Shown here in pieces: positions 11,780 to 24,459 of a DNA stretch of 64,000 nt. The stretch lies in NCBI GenBank assembly GCA_021018815.1, contig JAITYX010000054.1, forward strand, positions 4,154,001 through 4,218,000. The letters run 5' to 3'. The notes under the pieces were generated by a model, which was given only the letters and a program-made list of their open reading frames with translations, made no database searches and was not told the origin of the DNA. Source of the DNA: Talinum fruticosum. Its lineage: Eukaryota; Streptophyta; Magnoliopsida; Caryophyllales; Talinaceae. Positions within the stretch are counted from its first letter, which is position 1. Every line of letters begins with the position of its first letter. The position numbers were made by a program, and so were the translations under genes.

Positions 11780-14060
11780 TTGATGTATCAAGGCCTTAGC
11801 ATAAGCAAACTGTTAGCTTGTCGTACAGCTACAAATTAAACAACTACTTAGGCTTATAATAAACAATAAAGCATAGAAAAGTAGGGAACGAATCCCCGAG
11901 GAAAGATATCATAATATGCAAGCTTTAATCTAATTAAATTTACTACTCTTTAAAATAAAATAGAAAATATAAATTAATTACTACAATAATAGAAAATTTT
12001 GTAAATATTAAATAAATATTTTATACAGAATATAAAATTCTAATAACTCAAAAATATTTTTTTAATATTTTTTAGAATAATTAAAATAGAAAACTAAGGC
12101 AGAAAATAAACATATTCTAAAACAGAAAATTTAATTAGTAAAATCCTACACTAAATTAATTATGAAAATAAATATTAAAATTATCCAGAATATTAAAACT
12201 AATTTTATTGACCTAACAAGACCCTAAACATATAAAAATAAAATTTAAAACCTAATTTATGAATTTATTTAATTAAAAATCTGCAGTAATTAAATTCAAG
12301 AATTAAATCTCAAAAATTATCAAATTAATTCCAAAAATTCTAAAATTTGATCACATCAAACTAGGACTCTATCTAAACTCTAAAAGAAGATAAAACATGA
12401 AAATTAATAAAAGAAAATATTTTTAAACTAATTTCTAACAAACTGACTCAAAAATAATAAAAAATGACAAAAAATAATCTGAAAATTAAAATATATAAAG
12501 ACTCAAAATTAAATTAAAATAAAATTTCTAAAACTAACCTAAAATATAAATATTTAGGGGGATAATGAAATTAATAATAAAAGACTATAAATTTGTACAT
12601 AAAAATTGATAAACTAAAGAAAACTACTAAAAAGGAAATAAATATTGATCAAAGATATCAAATTTATAAAAACACTTAGTATAATCTATATCCGCCATGT
12701 AAATTATTATTTATCATTAACACAGAAATTGATCTACCCATGAGTTAAACTGTAGAAGACAACCACAAGCATATCTTCGCCGTTTTTCCTTAGTTATTAG
12801 TTTACTTAGACCTAACCCTAATATAAACCCTACTAATATTGATAACCCTAGCACTAGCACTAAAATTTAATCAAATTAGAGAATTAAATATTAAAAAAAT
12901 ATCATTTAGCATCTAGTAACCAATCTACAAGCAAATTGATTTAAAAAGGATCTATGATAATTTCCTAATTAAAAGAGATGGGTTTGAGCCATCCATGATT
13001 AACTAGGGTGATACTTATGTCTAAAAGATCAAACAATTACGTACTTAAACCCTTTAAATTATCATATGAATTTATATAAAACTAATTAGCGTGCACTCTA
13101 ATTAATTAGACATAAAATCATAAACATTAAGCACAAATTATCATAAAATCATGGATAAAATCAATAAGACAATAAAGATCGAAACTTTGTTTCAAATAGA
13201 TTATACAAGTATATAAAAACTACTCAAACATAATGTAACTTAAAACATGTAAACTAAATAAAAATAACATCTTTAATATTAATCTAACAATAAAAATTCA
13301 ATCTTTACTACTAAAAAAATTATGATACTAAATAATACTACCAATATAAATTTCTTCGGACACGGAAAGGTTGACGAACAATGATGTTGACGATGATCAA
13401 GATGTGATGATTGTGCTGATGGTGATGAGGAGGCGATGTGAAGATGATGGTGATTAAGATGAAGGCCGTGGGATGGGTAGTGTGACAAGAGGAAGATTTT
13501 GATGAGGATTATGATTAAGGGTATGATGAGAAATGGTGATGTTGGTGATGAGGCGTGAGCAAGTTGAAGGTGCAAGAGATGAAGAAGCCTAGAGGGAGAG
13601 AGGAGCTGGTGATGGTGTGGGAAGGCTTGCAGCCGTGAGGGTGATGAGTCCTTTTATGGTGATTCCTCTTTCTTCTCTTCCAAGTTTCCTTCTTCTCATA
13701 CAACTCTAAGGAGGAGTCCTAGTGGGTTTAAGAGTATGATTATCTTCACTCTCCTCTTCAAATTAAGACTTCGTAAAATAAAATATCATAAAATAAATAT
13801 TTTATGACACATTATTTTTACGGACCAACTTCATATCTTTTCTTGAACGCTTGTCGGTAGCTAAAAATCCATTTTAACGTCTTCTATTCTCTTTTCCGCT
13901 TTATTCGATAATTACCTAAAAATAGACAAAATAGAATAATCTAGACAAAATAAACTATATAATATAAACTAAATAACTACTAAAATTACGTACAAAATGT
14001 GACTTAACACAAACTCCTTAGGAGCTAACAAACAATTACACAAAAATTGTAGGAAACCAC
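11780..14060. other. AT-rich non-coding repeat DNA
   Basis: No convincing coding sequence is seen. The block is abruptly different from the SIRE remnant to its left. It contains an AT-rich tract (11940-12700) and a CCTAACCCTAATATAAACCC-like stretch near 12810. The ORFs here are His/Ser-rich antisense readings. It may be a non-autonomous LTR element (phrases such as GGGAACGAATCCCCGAGG near 11885 are common in plant LTR repeats), but I could not define its ends. Confidence 0.4.
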
Positions 14061-14531
14061 GGATAAGAGGCTATGAACCGAGGAGGAACTAAACAAAGAA
14101 TAGAATCGTACTTCCTGATCGACTCGGAAGGGACAATCAGTCCCGCTTCAGGATCAAACAAGGGCGAAAAGAAGATAGCTCGGGAATGGATTCAACAGGG
14201 GGCTTCTATGACCTACGAGAACACCCCTTGTTTTCCAAACCAAGATTATCGAGCCAAGCTTCGGATCAAAAGATGATCAAACTTTCAGCATGAAAATTCA
14301 CCAAGCTTTAGGCTCTTATCAAGCCAAACTTAGGATCCTATTACCGGACTTCGTAACATATGCATCGTGATCAAGTCCAGGCTCTGTCTCGAAGTTTAGG
14401 TTTGACGGCAACCAATTCCGGACACAACACAATAGTCAATCGTTCGAAACAATGCACAAAAGCGAGATAAGTTTCCTTTAGTGTCTACTTTGACCGTTCA
14501 TCTTTCAAACTCGATCAAAGTGGAGGCTAAT
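14061..14531 (+). mobile_element. 3' internal end and polypurine tract of a Tat-like Ty3/gypsy element
   Basis: A purine-rich run, AAAGTGGAGGCTAAT (14517-14531), directly precedes TGTAGACACC, the usual LTR start in Tat/Ogre-type elements. Upstream is a short open frame at 14073-14276 (67 codons, from ATG) with no recognised domain, and a repeated AGCCAAGCTT/AGCCAAACTTAGGATC motif (14250-14335). The rest of the element, including pol, is not present in the window to the left. Confidence 0.45.
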
Positions 14532-16080
14532 TGTAGACACCTAAAACGTGTCATCCTTTATCTCTTTTATTTTTGTATTTTATATTGTTCGCCCGATGAT
14601 GAAATCTCAAGTCCTGTTTAAGGGTCTGGATCACGGACGGTATTTGATTGGTGTGACGGAAGTCGATAAACGACAAATAACCCCTTAGCACCAAATAAAT
14701 AGCCTTTTGCCTTAGGTCGGTCCGAAAATCAATTTTGTTTCCAACGGTCCAAGCCCGATTCAAACCTCCGGAGTCAATGGAAGTCCGGCATCATGTACAA
14801 AGAGATTCCAGGCTCAAAATGTCGCGTTCACTTTCGTCCAACCCAAACACGAAGATGAAGACATCAAAGCGACGTCCTGCGCCGTATTTCATGATCACAC
14901 CCAAGACAGTCCGCCCGAGACACGAGCTTCCTCCCTTAAAATGACGTCGTGTCTAGTGCCGCGTACTAGGTCCATTTTCACTTAAAATGTTGCTTTTTGT
15001 CGAGAGAATCCCGTTGTAGCACGGAAAGAACTCAAGAGCCCGGAACGACATCGTATGGCCGCTGCCCCTAACTGCGGGATCCGATCCTATTCGTTTCAAT
15101 ATTTTGATTTACGGCTTGGTTTTTGTGATTTTTCAGTGATTTTGATTCGGTTTGGACGACTGGTTGAAACCTAACTCTAAGTCATTTTGTGACCTAGCCT
15201 TTCCTTATAAATAGAGAGCTTAGGCTCTCATTTTCACAATAGCTTATTTCTTAGCGTTACGCTGCTGAACCCTAAGTTGAACGAGCTTTTCCTAAGCGCT
15301 ACGCTCATCGGATATTAACCTCAAGCTGCTTATTCCTTAGCGTCACGTTGATAAAACCCGACTAAGAGTGGCTAAATACTCTTTTCGTATTTTGAACTCT
15401 TGGTTTCTTTTCAACCTATTGCTATTCTACTCTCCATTCCAACTACATCTAAACCTAAAAACTCCATTAGTCACACATCGTTCTACTTATGTACATTTAA
15501 AAAAACTAACAAAAAGCCTTCTCGAATCACCACCGTTACATCAACAAATCCAGATCCGAGATCCAGATTAGTAGGTGGGACAACCTAAGGGCACCAATTT
15601 AACCTTCTCAACGGTTATTTATTTTATGTTTTTATTGCTTTTCGTATTGTGCGGAAAAGATATATAACTTTTTAATTCCTCCTCGCTCGATGTAATCTTT
15701 TTAGTTTTCGCTTTCATTTCTTTTTCGCTTTTCTTTTGCTTTCTTTCTCACTTTTCATAACTACCTTTACCGCTTTCATTATCATGTTTTGGTTGCTTTT
15801 AATTCCGCATCGCATGTTTTATGCTTGTGTTTAATATGTTATTTAGATTCACTACTCAAACTAGTAATGGATGTCGTTTGACGAGCGAAACGGAAGGGCT
15901 TACCCTACATTTCGTACCCTCACCCCCAATTCGATTCTCGGTTCTAGACTAATGGAGTCACTTTTTTAGCCTCTTTCAACTTAGTTTTCCCATACTAAGA
16001 TTGGAAGAGCGTTTATTTCTTTTTGTTTTGTTAGTTTTTCATTCCTTAAAGCCGACTACCGACTACCCACTCCTATTTTG
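14532..16080 (+). repeat. Tat-like LTR (end approximate)
   Basis: It starts TGTAGACACCTAAAA after a polypurine tract. It contains a TATA box, TATAAATAG, at 15206-15214, then three repeats of a TTCTTAGCGTTACGCTGCT-like motif between about 15240 and 15355, an expected site for the transcribed R region. Phrases such as AGTAGGTGGGACAACC (15570) and TTTGACGAGCGAAACGG (15877) are common in this LTR class. No clear CA end with a following PBS was found, so the right boundary is a guess. Small ORFs at 15368-15588 are not supported as genes. Confidence 0.45.
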
Positions 16081-16144
16081 ATTTAATTCTCCTATTCTAC
16101 CTCTCGGCTATTTCGATCAAAAGTAAAAAAAAAAAAAAGCGGGA

Positions 16145-16310
16145 TTTTTCTCGACCTACTAGCCGGGCCGGAGGCTGAGGCTGACCACCTCAGCCACGGC
16201 CCTCGGCCGACACCGCCGACCACGAAGTGTTGGCGAAAGCCAACACCGAGTGGTCGGCAAGTGAGGCTTGGGTCCAAGCCGGTGTTTTCACACCGGTTTG
16301 GCCATAAAGC
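16145..16310. other. GC-rich hairpin cluster
   Basis: A GC-rich island in AT-rich surroundings holds several inverted repeats. The longest has 19-bp arms at 16216-16234 and 16239-16257 (16 of 19 pairs) around a GAAA loop. Others are GCTTGG/CCAAGC at 16266-16279 and AACCGGTG-type palindromes near 16279-16302. No coding support. Confidence 0.6.
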
Positions 16311-16699
16311 CCACGGCAGATTCGATAAACCGTAGTTTTCTTAATTTTTGGATTAAGAAATAATATCCCAGGATTTCTAAAAATAATTTCTAGAATAAAA
16401 TAATTAATAAAACCGCCACTCAATTTGATTTAATTTATTTTAACTTAATTTATAAAATTCGAAAATCTAAATAAGAGGTTCATCCCCACTTTCTAAAATC
16501 AATCTTCAAAAACCTAAAATCATTTTCATCTTCAAAACCAAAAAGACAAATTTTAAAAACTCATCACTAATTCGTGGGGAAGCTCGGTCCGAGGGTGCCG
16601 CGGCCATAGTTTCTACAATGGACATATTGTGTTTAGGGCTAGAAAATGTGTTTGGGCTGGGGGAAGCTTGGCCAAGGAGAGTAGCCAAGAGCTCGATAC

Positions 16700-17830
16700 C
16701 AATTCCGATGGAACCTTGGCTAAAAGAGCAAGACCACGCGAAACTCCAAGGGAACGACCGTTTAGAGTGAGAGAAGACAAAGGTCTAAACCGAGCTAGCT
16801 AATACAAATAGGTGATGGTGTCTAAAGGTGCAAAGACAATGACAACAATCAGTAACTTAGCATGCAAAGACAATAAATACCGAGACAAGGTAACTGGGTA
16901 AAAGGCTAAGTACCCGTAGGATAAGACACATTACCTATGGGGACTTAGGGCACCTAAGTAAGCAAGAGATAAGTCACACAACTCAAGCTCACTAAGGACT
17001 CATTTGGACACCACTTAGCATGCCAAAGTTAAGATAAGCGAGATAAGAATTTGGACAAGGAGTGATGTTCAACTTAGATTCATAAACATTCATTATTCTT
17101 TACAAAAGTAAGGCCACTAGTTTACATATTGCCTTTAACTAGGTCAAGACACATCAACTCTAATGGCTCACAAAGATTTTACAATATTAAAGGCTGAGAT
17201 ACACTTGAAAACATCATAATTAAGTTGGAAAAAGCATCCAAAAGTAGCAAGGAACAAATAGGGACAGGGCTGAAAGAGACGTCCAACCATGTCGCTTTCG
17301 AGTCCTTTTCAATGCGATAGCAAGTCGATCTTCAAAAGGTTGTAACTTCCAGTCCAAAGCTCCAAATTTTTGTACTCTATATGGTTAGAAATCTTAAATA
17401 TTCATGTTTCCAACCATTATGCTTGTAGCCATTGGATTGCCGAGGAAAAGTTGTACCGAAACAAACTATGGGTGTCAAAACTCGTTAGTTTCTTCCGATT
17501 TGATATGTTGACTTTTCTCCTTATTTTCTCCAACTATGCTCCTAAGGCCACTTCATGATTGGTACATTGACATTCTAAGGCCTATCAAAATGGGTATTTG
17601 GGCCCTCCAAACCCTCGGTAAAGCTAGCTAATTTTGGTTAGCAAGTGGGGCTTATTTGGCTCGAGTTGAGCTAAATCCAATGCAAGCATTTCTTGGACTT
17701 CGACCACTAATCCTTGCAGATTTATAGGTAACTTGGGGATGGTTGTTGGGCTTGGGCATTGATCAAGGATGTAGTAGTGAGGTCTCCATCATATGTGCGG
17801 AAGGGATCGACAACGGACATCAACCTTTCC
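16700..17830. repeat. Dispersed repeat, copy 1
   Basis: No coding sequence. Several phrases recur in the same order at 58300-59250: GGATAAGACA..., TGGACACCACTTA and CGTCGCTTTC followed by AATGC. This suggests two diverged copies of one interspersed element. Element type is unknown. Confidence 0.35.
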
Positions 17831-17834
17831 CTTC

Positions 17835-19000
17835 CAGAGTGCTTCTTTCATGATCACCTTCACCGATCCTTTAGCAGCTTTGCCCCATGATTGAGGGCAC
17901 TTGGCTTGAACGGTTGAACAACACCCTTTGTCATAATGTGATCTAGAGGATGGTAATTAGAAGCTAGCATGTACTAGAACAGATTGCGTAAGAATTAAAA
18001 ACACTTATAATCCTTTAGAGATAATTTAAACTTTCAAGTATCCTAGAGAAAAATGGACAGAGTTCCCCTAAAAGTCAACATTTTCCTGAGTTAACAATCC
18101 TCATCGAAACAAAAAAACAAATAACATCAAGTGACTCAACAGCCACACACCGGAATTCCATAACAACCCCAAGTATATACTCCATTCGTTCAACAATTAT
18201 ACCAATTAGTCGAAAGAAAAACATGCATCACATGTCTTAGCAAAAACTTAAACTTTCAACAATCCCGGAGAAAAACATACAGAGTTTTCCCTAAAAGTCA
18301 ACATTTTTCCTGGATAATGGCCCTCATCCGAAACAATAAAGACAAATAACATCAATTAACTCAACGACCACAAAACCTAGATAGTGATTATTTCACGATC
18401 ACCTTCAACCGATCCTCCAGCAGCTCTCGCCCCATTAATGAGGGCACTTGGCTCGAAGGGTTTAATAACACACTTTTCCACAATGTGATCCGAGAGGATG
18501 GTGATTAGAAGCTAGCATGCACTCGAGCAACTGCATAAGAATTAGCATAAGAATTAGAAACACTTATAATCCTTGAGGGAAAACTTAAAATTTCAAGTAT
18601 CTTGGAGAAAAACTAACGAGTTTCCCCTAAAAGTCAACATTTTTCCAGGTTAATAACCCTCATCGAAACAACAAAAACAAACAACATCAACTAAATCAAC
18701 AACCACACGTCGGAATTATATAACAACCCAAAGTATATACCCCATTCATTCAACAAGTATACCAATTACTCGAAAGAAAAACATGTATCACATGTATTAG
18801 CAAAAATTGAACTTTCAACAATCTTGAGAAAAAGCAGACAAAGTTTCCCTAAAAAGTCAACATTTTTCTTAGATAATGGCCCTCTTCCGAAACAACAAAG
18901 ACAAATAATATCAAATGACTCAACGACCACATACCAAAGTTCTACAACCCAAAGTATATACACCATTCATACAACAAGTATACCAATTAATCAAAAGAAA
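17835..19000. repeat. Tandem duplication, two units of about 550-600 bp with internal repeats
   Basis: Unit 1 (about 17842-18386) and unit 2 (about 18387-19000) share TGATCACCTTCA..CGATCCT, CCCCAT.A.TGAGGGCACTTGGC and GAGGATGG.(A/G)ATTAGAAGCTAGCATG. Each unit holds two sub-repeats of about 220 bp beginning near 18028, 18250, 18588 and 18810, with CTTTCAA.(A/T)ATC and AAAAGTCAACATTTT. The array is non-coding. Confidence 0.75.
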
Positions 19001-19049
19001 AACATGCACTCTCATTAGATAGCAAATCATACCTCAACCATTGTTTGGA

Positions 19050-20280
19050 ATTGGTCACCGGATGAGCTTGCTTTCCCACTCATCAATGTCCGAGGTAGGA
19101 ATTGACGTTCTTAATAAGCTAACTCTTCCAAGTTGGGTGTTATGATGTCTATCTTGGTCAAGTATGCCATGAACTAGGCCCTCACTTTCTTTTCCACTTA
19201 AGCAGCCACTCGGGACTCCACTCAAGCCGCCACTTGCTTTGCCACTTGAGGAATCAATTTGCAAATGATTGCTTTTATATCGACTTGGCTAGAAATGACA
19301 TGGCGCTTCCTTTTAGCCCCAAAGTGCTCAAGTATCTTCACTTTGCCACCAAAGGCTCGAACGCGACTAGGATGTTCATCTCTTTTTAGGTCCAAGGCTA
19401 ACTTGTCTTTCTTCCCGATCATCGTCATTAACTTCGAAGTCGAGTGTTGTGATAAAAACTCATGTAAGAAGGAAAGAAATTATCATGACATAATTCCTCT
19501 TAAATTATAAGTCCATGAAGGTATTCCTTTCACATATATGATATTTTCACAATATGTAGTAATAATAATGAAACTCACAATTCATTAAACAACAACTTCG
19601 GTTTCTTTTGTCACAAAAATGTCATCTTTCCTATTTCTTCCTTCGACCCATGACCCGTCCCTCTCAGTACCAATCTACAAAGGATCTATGATAGCATCCT
19701 ATCGGCTTCCTTTCGAAGTTCTTCAAATAGTGAAACTCACTATTCGTTAAACAACAACTTCGGTTTCTTTTGTCACGAAGATGTTATATTTTCTCTTTCT
19801 TCCTTCTATCCATGACTCGTCCCTTTTGGTACTAATCTGCGAAAGATTTATGATGGCATCTTTACCAGCTTCCTCTCGAAGTTCTTCAAGCTTATGCTTG
19901 AATAACTGCTCGCTCACCTTGCGTATTCCCCACGGGACATCATATGGGGATACATAATAATCTTGAATCTCTTCTTGTTGGCTTCACCTAGGGCATGCAT
20001 AAGTAAATAAAAGAACAAAATATCTGTTAAGTTCACAAATATTTGATAGGTGACATTAACTTTAAAATAATTCTAAACTTTAAAAAAACAGCGAATGTTA
20101 AATTACCCGAAATTCGGAGGTGGAGACCGCTCTTTAAACTCCTTCCTATCTTCCTCGATTATGCAATTGTAGCCCTACCGTAGAAAGGGGAATGTAATTA
20201 GCTTGCTTGAACGAGTCTTCTCTCTTTGCTATGAATAAGATTGTAAACCTCCCATGATCTGTCTTGTGCCTTCATCTCGT
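19050..20280 (-). pseudogene. CACTA/En-Spm-associated transposase-type protein, decayed
   Basis: Minus-strand coding debris. The best stretch (19222-19428) reads HPSRVRAFGGKVKILEHFG, followed by a Lys/Arg patch and an amphipathic tail, KAIICKLIPQVAKQVAA. The (H)P.RVR.FG.GV pattern resembles plant Transposase_24 (Ptta/En/Spm) proteins. An upstream piece (about 19860-19990) reads YPHMMSRGEYAR, and a downstream piece (19055-19220) has VHGILDQDRHHNTQLGRV. Frames are broken by stops, and a 160-bp stretch is duplicated (19567-19728 and 19729-19890). Similarity is by eye only. No CACTA terminal repeats were found. Confidence 0.45.
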
Positions 20281-20289
20281 ATGTCATTC

Positions 20290-21460
20290 TTGTGTTTCAG
20301 AAAACATTTCTAATAGAAGTGAAGGACGCAGATCTCTTGTTGGTGAAATTGAAGACCCTCCAATCTATTGCAAAGCGATAAATAAATAAATAAATAAATA
20401 TAAGAAAAGCTTCATACTCCTGGAATTTGTTGGTTTGTTCCCGAATTACCTTCTTTAAAACCACAAACCTTACTCAAATATGTATAATCTCTAAATATCA
20501 AACCCTAAACCATAAATCCTATACGTTAAACCTTAAACCCTATCAATTTCTTTCTAATTACAATGACATTTCTATCCATAAATCTTTCCATTTCCTTAAA
20601 CTCTAAACTCTAAAATCTAACCCTGAACCATAAATGTTTCTTTCACCCTTTCTCATTGATTCCCAAACCCATTTCTGAAAATTTCAAACATTTTGGAATT
20701 CTCAACCTCGGAATCATATAAAATCAACATTCTCATATATTCTTCAATATTTACCTACAATCCAATCATATATGAAATCAATGTTTTTCCCATAGATCTC
20801 AAACTTAAATAACCAACACATTCAATTAACCAATCTCATTATGAACTTCAATTTTGAAAATAATTCAAATCAAAAAAAAGAGAGAGAAGTTGAATACCAA
20901 GAAGTAAATGGTTGAGAGAGAAAGAGACAGAGCCACCGAGAGAAGGAGGCGGTGGCGGACGACGGCAAGTAGCGACAACAAACATGGCACCTAAACTAGT
21001 TGTCCATATACTTGGAGGTGTTGATGTCAATCTGCGCAAATACCCACTTACACAAAGAGAGAGAGATGAGGCAAACGACTGAAAGAGAAAGGGCTGAGTG
21101 AACGAGGTGAGCGTGTTTGTGAGAGAAGAGGACACGAGAGCGCGAGAGACTACTTGTTTTGCTCCAAACAATAGCCTGCTATTTTTAATTTTTGGAACAT
21201 GACTTATTACTATTATTCTTTCTCAAAAGCTGTATTAATAGGTCACAAGGACCCATTTTATAACGATTATCTAGACAACCATAGTAATAGGTTGTTGAGG
21301 ACGACCATGGTAAAAAATCTATTGTAAAATCAAAATAGGACTTTTTAATACAATTCTTTCTTAAAATTATAGTAAAATTTTAAAAATATTACAAAAAAAT
21401 GCCACTATCTAATTTTATAGTTTGGTTTTTGTTCATAATCGTTGTAAAAGGCTCGTATTA
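20290..21460. other. Non-coding stretch
   Basis: AT-rich, with a TAAA tract (20383-20400) and degenerate AAACCCTAAACC phrases (20500-20640). The 107-codon minus-strand frame at 20848-21171 is Ser/Leu-rich with no recognisable domain, so I do not call it a gene. No terminal repeats were identified. Confidence 0.5.
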
Positions 21461-21466
21461 AAAGTT

Positions 21467-21485
21467 CATACATACATACATACAT

Positions 21486-21530
<45 letters not shown>
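21467..21530. repeat. (CATA)n then (TA)n microsatellite
   Basis: About five CATA units (21467-21488) run into an uninterrupted TA array (21490-21530). Confidence 0.95.
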
Positions 21531-21534
<4 letters not shown>

Positions 21535-23500
21535 GAGAGTTGGGTTCATCTCTCTCCCAATAATTGTAGGGATTTTATACATTTATATCCGTTGATTACA
21601 CCTCCAAACTTCATCCAACCCTTAATTAATTTTGCTGACTGTCTCCTCTCTTAACCGTCTCTCCCTCTGTCTCTCTCTCTCTCTCCCCCACTTTCCTCAG
21701 TATTTCATCTCTCAACTCTCATCCATCTCTCTAAAATCAGTATTCTCCTGTGTATCCGCTCATTCACCCTCACGTTTGAATTTCCCTTATCTCTCAACTA
21801 CCCTTCCCTCGGTTAATTTCTCAAAACTCTCTCTCTCTCTCTCTCCCCTCCCCACGCCTTCCTCTCTAAACTCCAATGGTATCCATCAGCCAAGATTACT
21901 TTTAGGATCGGTTACAGCATACAAGCTTAGGGAAGAAAGTCTAATGTGATTTTTGATTGTTGAGGGAGAGTGATTAAAGTTCATTATTTTCAATGGTCTG
22001 AATGATAACATTGTTCATGTTTTCAGGAATTGATGGTTGAGGATTTTTGAGTTGTTGTGGAGCATGATTTTTGTTTGGTGTATGTTTGGTGAGAGAATAG
22101 GTGTGTATGGTTAGCTAGGAAAGGAAATTAATGGAAGAATGAGGAAGAATGCTAATATAATTTTCAATTATTTGTTTACGTTAACGTTAATAATTGTAAT
22201 TCCAATTGGGGCTAAGCTAATTTGATGGGGTGAGGGGGAGAGTGTTAAGTTGTTAAACTTGATACATAAAATGTTGATGGCAAAAATGTGGTCCATAATT
22301 ATAATTTCAATTGTAATATTACTTAGTGAAACAAGTTGGGCCACTAGGTTAAGAATGCTATTTGAAAAGGGGGAGGGGTTCTAATATGTAGATGTTTTTT
22401 TCTTTGCTCCAAACTTTTATTTGTATGAGACTATGTTTCCTGCTCAATTTGGAAAGTATAACAATTAAAGACCTACGTGTTGTCTTAATTTTAGTTGTTT
22501 GGTTGGAGCTATCAATGAAGTGATTTACCTACAACTAACTGTATCTATAAATGCCTTATTCAATCAAATTTTGAGTATTGTTTTTCGTAACTTGTATTAA
22601 GGAAAGTATAACAATGTTTGCAGCTCTAATCCAAGCTTAATTCAATAAAATGTCATTGCGTATTGCTAATTGAGAAGCTTGCAATGTTAAATGTGAAAAT
22701 TATGGTATGACAAGAGAGTTTCCATTGTTTAGTTGTGATATATTTCATTTGAGGATAAACTCATTATTCTTGATGTAAGAGGTATTATACACGAAATTAT
22801 TACAATAATGATAAATGTATATTTTATAAAATTAGGGGAAAATGTAAATCTCCGATGTTCAATATTTTTTACTTTTAAAGTACCACATAATTATTCGAAA
22901 AGTTTTTTTATAATTATTTAAAGTACCACATAATTTAGACTTATAGTTAAATCTATTATATAATTCAACATACAATTATATAATTTTTTTAAAAATTAAT
23001 CCGTGACTTTGTTATAATTTTGGGGGAATTAAGTTTTGAATGATTATTTGGAGGTGGACTCATTTTCTCTCTATATAATTATCTATATAATCATAAATTG
23101 GAGTTATATAATTACATAATATTTAAATCCGTGGCTTTAAAAATGGATGTAGCAGAAGACCCGCGCTTTGTTAATCTATACCTTTTGGGGACATGGATCC
23201 CCCAATTTTTGATCCAATAAATTTTTTATTTCACTTTTTGATCCAATATTTTGTCAAAAAAGATACTACCTTATAAGTTTACAATGTACATCTTCAATAA
23301 ATTATTATGTAACAATGTCGATAAAGTTGATGTGATGAGCTAGGTTGATATTCCTCAAATAATTATAATGTTCTTTTTTGATCTTTTAGCTTCTATTTAC
23401 TAAAGTCGACCTATTGCAATCAATAAGAGCTTATAATTTTTTAACTATATAATTAATATAACGACGACGCGTGGTTATAAACTAGTATATATATATATAT
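21531..23500. other. Non-coding stretch with CT-rich tracts
   Basis: CT tracts occur at 21655-21690 and 21828-21845. The open frames through them are low-complexity Ser/Leu and not credible genes. The rest is AT-rich with no recognised feature. A TA array is at 23488-23507. Confidence 0.5.
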
Positions 23501-23536
23501 ATATATAAGAATGGGTTCAAGTAATGAACCCCAATA

Positions 23537-24447
23537 GGTAAGCATTAAACAATAGGAAGCACTACAAATCTAAACCATTAGATCGTAATCCAATGGCCTA
23601 TATTAAATAACTATTTTTAACATTTAAAAAAATTGGGTTTATGTTCCCTCAACATTTTCCAATTTGCGGTTTGTTTCCTCTCTCTCTCCTTCGTCGCCTC
23701 CACCTATCTTTCTCGTCGATGTTGGCGCCGGCCCTATCTCTCCGTCTCTCTCACCGGCCGCCCTCTCACTATCTAGCCTTGCCCTCTCTCTATGTGCCAT
23801 GCTCAAGCCCCCAATGCCTCCTCGCTTGTTCTCTCCCTCTTTACCTCTCGCCTACCTCTTCTCTCTCTCTCTCTCTCTACCTCTCGCTGGCAACCCACCC
23901 CTATTGTCGGCAACCTCTCTATCTCTATAATGCCCACCCCTTCTCTCTCTAGCCTACATTCCATACCTAACTCCAATGGTAGAGGAAGAAAGAGATAGGA
24001 AAGTCGTTTGTGGTCGGAGTCGAATCGGCAAGATTGTGATTGAGGAGGTACAGAGGTTGGGTATTCATCAGCGATGGGGATGGTGGTTCCCGGTGAGAGG
24101 TAGAGAGAAAGAGAGGAGGTAGGCGAGAGGTAGAGAAGAAGAGAAGAAGCGAGGAGGCAATGGGGGCCTGAGCGTCACACGTAGAGAAGGAGTCAGCTAG
24201 AGAGTGAGAAGGGTGACCGATGAGAGTGACAGAGAGATTGGGTAGGCGCCGGCACCAACGCCGACAAGAGAGATAGAGGGAGGTGACGAAGGAGAGGGAG
24301 GAAGCAAACTACAAATTGGAAAATGTCGAGGGAATAGAAACCTAATTTTTTTTTTTTTAAATGTTAAAAATAGTTTTTTAATATAGGTCATTGGATGATG
24401 ATCTAACAGTTTAGATTTGTGATACTTAGTTACTGGGAGTGCTTACT
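23537..24447. mobile_element. Long inverted repeat (foldback or Mutator-type element)
   Basis: The left arm (23537-23925) and right arm (24046-24447) are reverse complements with scattered changes. Shared landmarks are GTAAGCA at the tips, AAATCTAAAC, CAATGRCCTATATTAAA, AACTATTTTTAACATTT, CCTC(A/G)ACATTTTCCAATTTG and CCTACCTC. The spacer is about 120 bp. Arms are CT-rich on the left and GA-rich on the right, and give spurious Ser/Leu ORFs. No transposase is inside. The outermost ends and target duplication were not resolved. Confidence 0.75.
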
Positions 24448-24459
24448 TAAACATCTCTC

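Noticed and set aside
12790..12850. Telomere-like CCCTAA phrases (also at 20490-20640)
   Set aside because: Single degenerate matches, not arrays. Common by chance in plant non-coding DNA.
21632..21949. 105-codon + strand ORF
   Set aside because: Produced by CT microsatellites. No domain, no splice context.
23460..23486. Possible Helitron 3' end (CTAG before T after an ACGCGT motif)
   Set aside because: The hairpin is too short and no matching 5' TC end was found.
23641..23998. Three overlapping ORFs
   Set aside because: They are the CT-rich arm of the long inverted repeat read in all frames.
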